DNA from: Petrachloros mirabilis ULC683 | Lineage (GTDB): Bacteria > Cyanobacteriota > Cyanobacteriia > Thermosynechococcales > Thermosynechococcaceae | Assembly (NCBI RefSeq): GCF_009939295.1 | Contig: NZ_WVIC01000010.1 | Span: 1 to 64,000 of the forward strand | Length of the DNA: 64,000 nt | Direction of reading: 5' to 3' | Part shown: one piece after another, positions 8,603-15,623 of the stretch | Numbering within the stretch: position 1 is the stretch's first letter | Layout of the letters: each line of letters starts with the position of its first letter | Translations under genes and position numbers: made by a program | The notes under the pieces: model-generated | Seen by the model: only the letters and a program-made list of their open reading frames with translations | What the model was told of the DNA's origin: nothing | Databases searched by the model: none

Positions 8603-8746
8603 TCACCCTGATTGAATGGCTTGCATGAGTTTCTCTAGCAGAGCCCGCGTACATTCATCACTACTTGCAGTGCCTTCGCAAAGCCACTTGTACGGTTTTT
8701 GATAACGCCGCCGCAGTCTGCTGTGGACAATATCCCCATCTGGCAT
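8603..8746 (-). CDS. Possible 47-residue small protein leading the XRE-PIN operon
   Basis: A short frame starting MPDGDIVHSRLRRRYQKPYK, preceded by a strong GGAGG five bases upstream of the ATG. It ends 12 bases before the XRE gene start on the same strand. The product is basic in its first half and ends in a helix-forming stretch (RALLEKLMQAIQSG). I do not recognise a family. It may be a real third member of the operon or the tail of a decayed gene, since the same frame stays open for 13 codons upstream of the ATG. Confidence 0.45.
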   Translation of the reverse strand: MPDGDIVHSRLRRRYQKPYKWLCEGTASSDECTRALLEKLMQAIQSG

Positions 8747-8799
8747 AGCAACCTCCGCCTCTCGGAGTTCTTTGATATCCCAAGGCTAATCCACAATCC

Positions 8800-8843
8800 T
8801 GACATTGTCAACTTTTTTATGGTTTTTGTCACATAAATGTCAA
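8800..8843 (-). promoter_or_regulatory. Candidate promoter/operator of the XRE-PIN operon
   Basis: The pentamer TGTCA occurs at 8806, 8827 and 8838, spaced 21 and 11 bases (close to whole helical turns), and the inverted TGACA at 8800 makes an 11-base palindrome with the first. On the minus strand, 8838-8843 reads TTGACA and an A+T-rich -10-like TAAAAA lies about 18 bases on. This fits an autoregulated XRE promoter. It is a pattern match only. Confidence 0.4.
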
Positions 8844-8941
8844 ATTGTGGCATCGATGAACGTCTGAACAGCTTAACTGGAAAGGAAGTAATACACGACT
8901 TGGAAGGTTGACAGAGTTGTCCAGCATGAGACAATAATGAA

Positions 8942-9275
8942 ATGGTATTTGGAACATCCACCCTAATCTATTGGCCATTAGTAGGCATTGGCACAACTGT
9001 GCAACAATTTATGGCCGCGTACCGAAAGGTCTTCTGTCGAGATGCAGGGCTTGAGCATGTCAGCCGCTATATCAATGGGCTACTTTTGAGTGCGAATAAG
9101 AATCTACGCCCAAAAAATTATGTGGCCTGAAGGCAAGCAAGTGAGCCCTCGAACCATGCATGAATCAGTGTTTGAATCCGGATGGAGTCGCGATACCCTG
9201 ATGCCATGTCACCGGCGAACGGTTGTAGCAAAACCGCATCGAGTGGATGGGGTTAGTGCGCCAATTCAAATCTGA
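8942..9275 (+). pseudogene. IS701-type transposase remnant (frameshifted N-terminal part)
   Basis: Two adjacent frames carry consecutive pieces of an IS701-family transposase. The first gives YRKVFCRDAGLEHVSRYING and LLSANKNL. After a frameshift near 9100 the second continues IYAQKIMWPEGKQVS, then MHESVFESGWS and CHRRTVVAKPHR. The catalytic DDE region is absent; homology stops by about 9250, just before an inverted-repeat element at 9294. No terminal repeats of a full IS701 copy are visible, so this is a dead relic. Confidence 0.72.
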
Positions 9276-9293
9276 AGTGCAACAGCCCAGCTA

Positions 9294-9431
9294 CCCCAGG
9301 GCTGTTTCATTCTAAGTTCTGACACTTTATGCACATACAGAAATACGCTGTTACAGGCATCGAGGATTTGTCGCTCTGTGGCTGAAATCATCTAAGCTCG
9401 CCGCCTCAATCTAGAATGAAACAACCCTGGG
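9294..9431 (-). mobile_element. MITE-like inverted-repeat element, copy 2 (about 138 bp)
   Basis: The ends CCCAGGGCTGTTTCATTCTA (9295-9314) and CTAGAATGAAACAACCCTGGG (9411-9431) are near-perfect inverted repeats, about 18 of 20 paired. The body is homologous to 4239-4372 in the opposite orientation. There is no open frame. It lies exactly between the transposase relic and the point where a PIN-toxin reading frame begins part-way through, so it may have caused or marked that truncation. I could not identify a clear target-site duplication. Confidence 0.75.
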
Positions 9432-9432
9432 T

Positions 9433-9678
9433 GATAACCAGTTTTCAACAGATGTTCGGGATGCAATTTGTGATCCAGACAATGAGGTTTATCTGAGCGC
9501 AATCTCAGTCTGGGAAGCAATTGTCAAGTACCAGTTGGGCAAGTCACCTCTGCCGGAGCATCCCGAAACCTATTTACCCAAACAGCACGATTTACATCAA
9601 ATTGCCAGTCTTGTCCTTGATGAAATTAGTGTGGTTCAACTGGCTCAAATTGAGCTGACTGGCCTGATTGCGTTTTAG
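9433..9678 (+). pseudogene. Truncated VapC-like PIN toxin gene (3' part only)
   Basis: An open frame without a start codon encodes 81 residues of the PIN family found in cyanobacterial type II toxins: RDAICDPDNEVYLSAISVWE, then IVKYQLGKSPLPEHP and LHQIASLVLDEISVVQLAQI. The VWE motif with its conserved acidic residue is present. The N-terminal strand with the first Asp is missing upstream, and the usual DPFDR segment near the end is lost. The frame begins at the edge of the inverted-repeat element and stops within the 3' end of the M23 peptidase gene. No antitoxin gene is visible beside it. Confidence 0.7.
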
Positions 9679-10289
9679 AAAGATTGTTGAGAGAGAGTAG
9701 TACCCTGACGCTGGGCTGCATACATCGCCCGCAATACCACAGCCGGATCCACTAGCTTGCCTTCGTAGCGAAGGGTCCAGTGTAGGTGTGGACCCGTGGT
9801 GCGTCCAGTCATTCCCACCCGGCCAATGCGCTGACCTGAGTCAATCGTTTGCCCCTGGCGAATTTGGAGACCGCTGCCTCGATCGTCAATGTAGGATCCC
9901 TGAGCATCGCGGGCGACCCGACCCCGCAGGTGACAGTAGATGTGGATCCAAGAGCCAGATTGAACCCGGACGGTAGTGCCACAGGCAGTGTGGTCAGACA
10001 CTTCAATGACTCGGCCTGACCACCAACTGCGAATATAGCTGCCATCGGGAGCAGCAAAGTCGAGGCCGCTGTGAAATTCGGTGGTGTAGCCACCTGTGGG
10101 CGAAACCCGGTAGCCAAAGGGAGAGGTATAGCCTTGAAAGTTTTCGACGGGAAAAGAGCCATTTACCCAAATAGTGGCTGGCCCTGTGGCGACAACAGTC
10201 TGATCTTCAAAGGCTCTGCCGAGCTGTGGAGCTAAGCCCAGTACGAGCAAACTTGCACCCAGTAGGGTTGACCAATGGTTTATTTTCAT
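9675..10289 (-). CDS. M23-family zinc peptidase (peptidoglycan hydrolase-like), exported
   Basis: About 204 residues with an N-terminal signal peptide (hydrophobic stretch ending near GRA). The lysostaphin-type M23 domain includes FGYRVSPTGG, HSGLDFAAPDG (first His and Asp ligands), IHIYCHL and GPHLHWTLRY (HxH ligand/catalytic pair). All zinc ligands of the family appear present. The ATG at 10289 follows GAGGAG by seven bases and is preferred to a GTG six codons upstream. Such enzymes cleave peptide cross-links in the cell wall. A good promoter lies about 95 bases upstream. Its stop overlaps the end of the PIN relic on the other strand. Confidence 0.87.
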   Translation of the reverse strand: MKINHWSTLLGASLLVLGLAPQLGRAFEDQTVVATGPATIWVNGSFPVENFQGYTSPFGYRVSPTGGYTTEFHSGLDFAAPDGSYIRSWWSGRVIEVSDHTACGTTVRVQSGSWIHIYCHLRGRVARDAQGSYIDDRGSGLQIRQGQTIDSGQRIGRVGMTGRTTGPHLHWTLRYEGKLVDPAVVLRAMYAAQRQGTTLSQQSF

Positions 10290-10307
10290 CAATGGACTCC
10301 TCAACAC

Positions 10308-10681
10308 ACAGAGTTTAGGGACAGCGACCTCCCCAAAATTGAGACAGAGAGTGACGCAAATGATTCAGGAAACATGCACTTTCTTATAAACTTGTCAGTC
10401 TGCTTTGTCAATTGTTGTCAAGCGGTTGTGACAATTTCCGGCTGAGCGATAGAGAGTTTTACTCACTCAACGTGAGTTCGACAGAGTGGGTACCCAGACG
10501 TAACAGGGGTGCTTCGGGTTTCCGGCTAGGGGTATTTGGGGGAGGTTTGCCCCCCAAGGCATGGAATTGCCTCTAGTATGGGCCTGACAAGCCGTAGATA
10601 GATCAAGCGGGCTCCCAGATTTTAAGTGGGGGTGTAAGAAATGGGAGAAGATGGTCACGGTGACCCTGAAGGCAGAAATCC
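10308..10681. other. Divergent intergenic region with hairpins, no gene seen
   Basis: This 374-base stretch separates the M23 gene and the PPOX gene. It holds the minus-strand promoter at 10383-10411 and a direct TTGTCAA repeat close to it. It also holds an ACTCAC...GTGAGT hairpin near 10460 and a TTGGGGGA...GCCCCCCAA hairpin near 10539-10560. I see no coding frame with support. Confidence 0.5.
10383..10411 (-). promoter_or_regulatory. Sigma-70 type promoter of the M23 peptidase gene
   Basis: On the minus strand TTGACA (10411-10406), a 17-base spacer and TATAAG (10388-10383) make a near-consensus housekeeping promoter. It would start transcription about 85 bases upstream of the chosen ATG. 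Confidence 0.6.
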
Positions 10682-11227
10682 ATGGCTAAGTTTTATCCCC
10701 AGATCACCGAGTCGCTCCAGTCCTTTATCCAACAGCAGCATCTTTTCTTTACGGCTACCGCACCGGTTCAAGGCCGGGTGAATCTGTCTCCTAAGGGGAT
10801 GGATACGTTTCGTTGTCTTAGTCCCCAAGAAGTGGCCTATTTAGATTTGACCGGTAGCGGCAATGAAACCAGCGCCCATCTGGTTGAGAGTGGTCGGCTA
10901 ACCATTATGTTTTGTAGCTTTACTGCTGAGCCACTGATTTTGCGGTTGTATGGTCAGGGGCAGGTGATTCGACCCCGCGATCGCACCTGGTCTCTCTATG
11001 CCCCCCACTTTGAGCTGCTGCCCGGCACCCGCCAAATTATTGCCATGGCCATAGACAGCGTCCAGACCTCCTGTGGGTATGCCGTCCCCCTCTATGAGTA
11101 CCAAGGCGAACGGGACAAGCTAAAGCGCTGGGCCGAAGCCAAGGGTGACGTGGGGCTGGCGCAATACTGGCAGGACAAAAACCAAGTCAGCATTGATGGC
11201 CTGCCGACAGGACTTCTGGTGGACTAG
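10682..11227 (+). CDS. Pyridoxamine 5'-phosphate oxidase-family protein (PPOX split barrel)
   Basis: A 181-residue protein of the PPOX/FMN-binding split-barrel class. The pattern LFFTATAPVQGRVNLSPKGMD, then AYLDLTGSGNETSAHLVESG and LILRLYGQGQVI, is typical of this family. Members bind FMN, heme or F420, and many have unknown substrates; true PNPOx residues are not evident, so it should not be named pdxH. The gene is 21 bases upstream of a four-carbon acid sugar kinase, suggesting co-transcription. Confidence 0.82.
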   Translation: MAKFYPQITESLQSFIQQQHLFFTATAPVQGRVNLSPKGMDTFRCLSPQEVAYLDLTGSGNETSAHLVESGRLTIMFCSFTAEPLILRLYGQGQVIRPRDRTWSLYAPHFELLPGTRQIIAMAIDSVQTSCGYAVPLYEYQGERDKLKRWAEAKGDVGLAQYWQDKNQVSIDGLPTGLLVD

Positions 11228-11248
11228 GCATAACGGAAGGAAGAACAG

Positions 11249-12571
11249 ATGGAAAGTCAACCGAAAATTATTGTCCTGGATGATGACCCCACCGGCTCGC
11301 AGACGGTTCATAGCTGTTTGCTGCTGACCCGCTGGGATGTAGACACCCTGGTCTTGGGTTTGCAGGATCAAAGCCCGATTTTTTTTGTGCTTACCAATAC
11401 GCGATCGCTGCCCCCCGCCGAAGCTGAGAGCCGCACCCGGGAGGTGTGTCAAAACCTGAAGCAGGCCCTTGCCCAAGTGGGCGTCTCTGAGTTTTTAGTG
11501 GTCAGCCGCTCGGATTCCACCCTGCGGGGGCACTACCCCATCGAAACCGATGCCATCACCGCCGAACTTGGCCCTTTTGACGCCCATTTTCTAGTGCCCG
11601 CCTTTTTTGAAGGGGGGCGCTTCACCCGGGATAGCATTCACTACCTGGTGATTGAGGGTGAGCCAACGCCGGTTCACAAAACCGAGTTTGCTCAAGATTC
11701 AGTGTTTGGCTACCACCACAGCTACTTACCAGACTATGTGGCCGAAAAAACGGCGGGGCAGATTGGGGCTGACCAGGTGGAGCGGTTTGTCCTGGCCGAT
11801 GTGCGGGGAGGCTGCCTGGAGAGGCTGCTGGGTTTGCAAGAGAACTGCTGTGGGGTTGTGGATGCTGAAACCCAAGCCGATCTCGATCACTTTGCCCAGG
11901 ATGTGTTGAGTGCGGCCAGCCAAGGTAAACGGTTTTTGTTCCGCAGTGCCGCCAGTTTGCTCACCGCCCTAGCCAAGTTGCCCCCGCAACCTGTGGCGGC
12001 CACGGAGATGGGGCAGTACGTGCGCCAGGGTCAGTTGGGGGCATTTTTGGTGGGGTCTCATGTGCAAAAGACCACGACGCAGTTGGAGCCGCTGCTGACT
12101 GCTGAGGGCACCGCTGGCATTGAGGTGGTGCTGGCAGAGCTGGTGACGCAGCCAGAGGTCTACGGCGCGCTTCGAGATCAGGTTTTAGCGCAGGTGTACC
12201 AGGTCTATGAGGCGGGCAAAACGCCAGTGATCTATACCAGTCGCCAAGAGTTGACCTTTGCAGATACCGAGACGCGCCTTCAATTTGGGCTGACCGTTTC
12301 GGCGCTGCTGATGGAGATTGTCCAGGGGCTACCGCCGACCCTAGGGTATCTGGTCAGCAAGGGAGGGATTACCTCCAATGATGTGCTCAGTACGGGCTTA
12401 AATCTGAGGGCGGCGCGCCTGCTGGGGCAAATTTTGCCGGGCTGCTCGGTGGTGCGCACCCCTAGGAACCATCCCCGATTTCCGGATCTGCCGGTGGTGC
12501 TGTTTCCTGGCAATGTGGGCGATCGAGAGGCGTTGGTGATGACCTATCGGCGGTTGAGCGCTCTGCATTGA
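11249..12571 (+). CDS. Four-carbon acid sugar kinase family protein (OtnK/DUF1537-like)
   Basis: A 440-residue protein with the N-terminal DDDPTGSQTVHS motif (residues 10-21) that marks this kinase family and a glycine-rich nucleotide-binding end (LVSKGGITSNDV, then PGNVGD). Characterised members phosphorylate four-carbon acid sugars such as L-threonate or erythronate. No matching aldolase, isomerase or dehydrogenase lies beside it, so the cyanobacterial substrate is open. It forms a pair with the PPOX-family gene just upstream. Confidence 0.85.
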   Translation: MESQPKIIVLDDDPTGSQTVHSCLLLTRWDVDTLVLGLQDQSPIFFVLTNTRSLPPAEAESRTREVCQNLKQALAQVGVSEFLVVSRSDSTLRGHYPIETDAITAELGPFDAHFLVPAFFEGGRFTRDSIHYLVIEGEPTPVHKTEFAQDSVFGYHHSYLPDYVAEKTAGQIGADQVERFVLADVRGGCLERLLGLQENCCGVVDAETQADLDHFAQDVLSAASQGKRFLFRSAASLLTALAKLPPQPVAATEMGQYVRQGQLGAFLVGSHVQKTTTQLEPLLTAEGTAGIEVVLAELVTQPEVYGALRDQVLAQVYQVYEAGKTPVIYTSRQELTFADTETRLQFGLTVSALLMEIVQGLPPTLGYLVSKGGITSNDVLSTGLNLRAARLLGQILPGCSVVRTPRNHPRFPDLPVVLFPGNVGDREALVMTYRRLSALH

Positions 12572-12634
12572 CTAGAACCAACACATGTAGGTGTGGGTAT
12601 GCAGTACCGTTAGAAAGGTTCATATCTTGTTGCT

Positions 12635-13687
12635 ATGCCCCCTACGATTCCTGCTGAGGCTGATCTGACTGAAGCCCTGACCCAAATCCCCACCGATTTT
12701 ACCTTGGAGCTCCCTGATCCGGAAGATGAGCAAATCTCCGAACCGGAGTTTCAGCACCAGATCGAGATGGCTTGGCAGGTCTGCGATCGCTTTGATCTGC
12801 AAACCGATATTTGGCGGGGGCGACTGATGCGCACGGTGCGCGATCGCGAGAAACGCAATGGAGAAGGCCGGGGGATGGGCTTCCTCAACTGGCTGCAAGA
12901 ACATGACATCAGCAAGAGCCAAGCCTATAGCTGGATTGAGCTGGCCAACAGTGCCGATCAACTCCTCAGCTCCGGGCAACTCGAACCAGGCACCTTTGAG
13001 CAGTTTAGTAAACGCGCCTTTGTCGAAACCGCCCAGGCGGCTCCGGAAGTGCAGCAGTTGGTGAGCGAGGCCGCCCGTCAAGGGGAGCGCATTACCCGCA
13101 GAGAGGTGCGTCAGCTCTCCGATGAGTGGACGGCCATGTCCTCAGATTTGCTGCCAGAAGAAGTCAAAACCAAAGCGGCGGCCAACACGATTCCGCCTCG
13201 CTATCTAGCGCCCCTGGTGCGGGAACTAGAGAAGCTGCCGGAACCCCATCAGGCCATCCTGCACAAAGAAATGGTGGCCAGCCCCGAACTGGATACCCTC
13301 AAAGAGGTCACCAATGAAGCCCGACAGTTGGCCAAGTACCTCAATGCCACCACCCATGTGCAAGCCCTGGCCGATCAAAACTTGCATCTAGAGCAAGCCC
13401 TAGCCGAAGCCCTGCGCTTGGGCTGCTTGAACAGCGCTGCTGACCTGGTTAGCCAGGCGGCCCAACTAGAGCAAAGCATGGCCAAGCTGTTTGCCACCTG
13501 GAAGCGGCTGCGGCGGCTCTCAGAGCGGGTGTATCTAGAAAGCGGGGCCAGTACTCCCCACCTGCGATCGCTGCTGCAAGCCCTAGATAGCCTCTGCGGC
13601 GAAACCCTGCACCTGGAACTGGGTCAGGCTCAAGGCACCCCCCAGCAGGTGTCCGTGACCCTGGCCACGGAGCCTCATGACCCTTAA
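12635..13687 (+). CDS. Uncharacterised protein with HTH-like N-terminal half
   Basis: A 350-residue soluble protein that I do not assign to a function. Residues 30-120 contain WQVCDRFDLQTDIWRGRLMR and a helix-turn-helix-like block (WLQEHDISKSQAYSWIELAN) resembling DUF3102/ParB-type DNA-binding segments. The rest is helical, with long charged stretches (PPRYLAPLVRELEKLPEPHQ) and few hydrophobics. The gene overlaps the LptF/LptG gene downstream by 11 bases, so they are translated together. A DNA-binding role is inference from the HTH-like segment only. Confidence 0.6.
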   Translation: MPPTIPAEADLTEALTQIPTDFTLELPDPEDEQISEPEFQHQIEMAWQVCDRFDLQTDIWRGRLMRTVRDREKRNGEGRGMGFLNWLQEHDISKSQAYSWIELANSADQLLSSGQLEPGTFEQFSKRAFVETAQAAPEVQQLVSEAARQGERITRREVRQLSDEWTAMSSDLLPEEVKTKAAANTIPPRYLAPLVRELEKLPEPHQAILHKEMVASPELDTLKEVTNEARQLAKYLNATTHVQALADQNLHLEQALAEALRLGCLNSAADLVSQAAQLEQSMAKLFATWKRLRRLSERVYLESGASTPHLRSLLQALDSLCGETLHLELGQAQGTPQQVSVTLATEPHDP

Positions 13688-14837
13688 AGCCCCCGTTTCT
13701 CCCCCCTCCTGGGCTGATCCTGATCGGGTGTGCCTGCGCTGGGGGATCCTGGATCGGTATTTGCTCAAAGCCCTGGTGCCCCCCTTCTGCTTGGGGGTGA
13801 TCACCTTTGCCACCATTGTCCTCAGTATTGGGGCGGTCTCAGACTTTCTGCGCCGGGTCACCGAGCAGGGGATCTCGGTTGCGATCGCACTCCAGATTAT
13901 GGGGCTAGAGTTCCCCAGCTTTCTGGTGCTGACCCTGCCCATGGCCATCTTGCTAGCCTGTTTGATGGCCTACAGTCGTCTGGCTCACCATGGCGAAATC
14001 ATCGCCCTCAACAACTGCGGTGTCAGCGCCTACCGGCTCGCCCTACCCGCCCTCTGCCTCAGCCTGGGGGTAACGCTGCTCACCTTTGTCTTGAGCGAAT
14101 TTGTGGTGCCCACCGCCAACTCTGAGGCCAGCGTCCTCACCACCCAAGCTCGCCAGCAAGGGCATCCCCCCTTTCGAGAGCACAATATCTTCTATCACGA
14201 ATTCCAAGATCAGCGGCTGTCTCGCATCTTTTATGCCCGCCAGTTTGACGGCGAATGGATGCGAGACTTAACCCTGCTGCGCTTCCAGGCTGGTACTCTA
14301 CGGCACATTTTAGTTGCCGAGGCCGCCCGCTGGGATACCCAGCAGTCCAACTGGGAACTCCGCCAGGGCACCCTCTACGCCTTAGCCCCGGATCAAGTCA
14401 CCTACGAGACTATTGAATCCTTTGCCTCTCAGCGCCTCGATTTACCCCGCGCTCCCCTAGATCTGGCTCTGGAAACCCGCGAGCCTGAGGCAATGAATAT
14501 CCTGGAAACCCGACGGTATTTACAACTGCTCGTGGGCAGCGGCGATCGCCAGCAGATTCGCCATTGGCGGATACGACTCCAGGCCAAATATGCCTTTCCC
14601 TGGATTTGCACCGTTTTTGCCCTAGTGGGGACGGGGCTGGGGCTAAAAACCCGACAGCGAGCCACAGCCAAGGGGTTTGGGGTGAGCTTGGCCATTATCT
14701 TTGGCTATTACACCACCACCTTGGTGACCACCTCCCTGGGCGAAGCTGGCTTACTGTCTGCCTTGGTGGCTGCTTGGCTGCCAACTTTACTGGGACTGGG
14801 ACTGGGGGGATGGCTGCTGTACCGCGCCAATGGATAA
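13677..14837 (+). CDS. LptF/LptG-family permease (YjgP/YjgQ)
   Basis: A 386-residue inner-membrane protein with the family's topology: membrane helices in the first ~110 residues, a central periplasmic jellyroll-like region (residues ~130-280), and three helices at the C-terminus. The start LDRYLLKALVPPFCLGVITF is diagnostic, as is FALVGTGLGLKTRQRATAKG near the end. LptF/G with LptB pull lipopolysaccharide from the membrane toward the outer membrane. One gene of this type is usual in cyanobacteria, which may use a homodimer. Overlaps the upstream unknown gene by 11 bases. Confidence 0.87.
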   Translation: MTLKAPVSPPSWADPDRVCLRWGILDRYLLKALVPPFCLGVITFATIVLSIGAVSDFLRRVTEQGISVAIALQIMGLEFPSFLVLTLPMAILLACLMAYSRLAHHGEIIALNNCGVSAYRLALPALCLSLGVTLLTFVLSEFVVPTANSEASVLTTQARQQGHPPFREHNIFYHEFQDQRLSRIFYARQFDGEWMRDLTLLRFQAGTLRHILVAEAARWDTQQSNWELRQGTLYALAPDQVTYETIESFASQRLDLPRAPLDLALETREPEAMNILETRRYLQLLVGSGDRQQIRHWRIRLQAKYAFPWICTVFALVGTGLGLKTRQRATAKGFGVSLAIIFGYYTTTLVTTSLGEAGLLSALVAAWLPTLLGLGLGGWLLYRANG

Positions 14838-15014
14838 GGCCGCTGTGTCATCCCCTGGCTCGCTTCTGTACTCAAGAACAAGATTTCAGCGACGAGGTCA
14901 ATTTTTTTCAAGACCAATCCCGTCAGCCAGGACTATGATTTTTCTGGTGTCGGCTCCGCGCTTCGTTGGCGGCGCAGTCACTACACCTGTGCAGATGGAG
15001 CAGAGAGGTTCTAA

Positions 15015-15548
15015 ATGAAACTTTATCTACTGATGGGAACAGCACTTGCTGGACTGCTGGTTGCCTGTGCTCCACCCACAAACCAGGATGAACTAGCAGC
15101 GAACCCCTCCGCCAGTGAGGCTGAAGCCACACTGAACCGCATGGATGAAGGCACCGCCCATCATCAGATTTATCAGCCCGGAGAGATCGACTGGCAAGAT
15201 GGGCCTGACTTTATTGAGCCAGGAGCTGATATGGCACTCCTAGCAGGTGATCCGGAAGCGGGGGCATTCACGGCTCGGCTGAGACTGCCACCAGGCTACG
15301 ACATCCACTCCCACTATCACACCGGAGCCAAGTACCTGACGGTTGTGTCTGGAGCCATGCATATCGGCTTCGGAGATGCATTGGACAAAACCCAGGGCGT
15401 GGTGGTGCCAGCGGGGTCATTCGTCAAAGTTCCGGCGGGGCACAACCACTACGAGTGGTTCGAGGAAGAGACGGTTCTTCAGGTTCACGTCACCGATCCG
15501 TTCGAGGTCATCTATGTAGACTCGGCACTCGATCCCAGAAATCAGTAA
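15015..15548 (+). CDS. Cupin-domain lipoprotein
   Basis: A 177-residue protein with a lipoprotein signal (GLLVAC, lipidated Cys18). A cupin domain follows: the metal-site block DIHSHYHTGAKYLTVVSGAM carries two His and the second motif PAGHNHYEWF a further one. Cupins of this 'ChrR-like' shape include small-molecule dioxygenases and sensors; no substrate can be named. A good AGAGAGGTT ribosome site precedes the ATG. This and the next gene are G+C-richer than the surroundings, and I see no HIP1 octamer from 14541 to 17936. Confidence 0.78.
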   Translation: MKLYLLMGTALAGLLVACAPPTNQDELAANPSASEAEATLNRMDEGTAHHQIYQPGEIDWQDGPDFIEPGADMALLAGDPEAGAFTARLRLPPGYDIHSHYHTGAKYLTVVSGAMHIGFGDALDKTQGVVVPAGSFVKVPAGHNHYEWFEEETVLQVHVTDPFEVIYVDSALDPRNQ

Positions 15549-15623
15549 TGCAGTGACAAAGGAGCCCATTCGATGCGCATACAAGAGGGTGGCGAAAAGC
15601 TTCACAACAACAAGGGGATATGC

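Noticed and set aside
8635-8961. 108-codon minus-strand frame upstream of the XRE gene
   Set aside because: It overlaps the 47-residue ORF in another frame and its product lacks any recognisable pattern. The GGAGG-preceded short ORF is the better reading.
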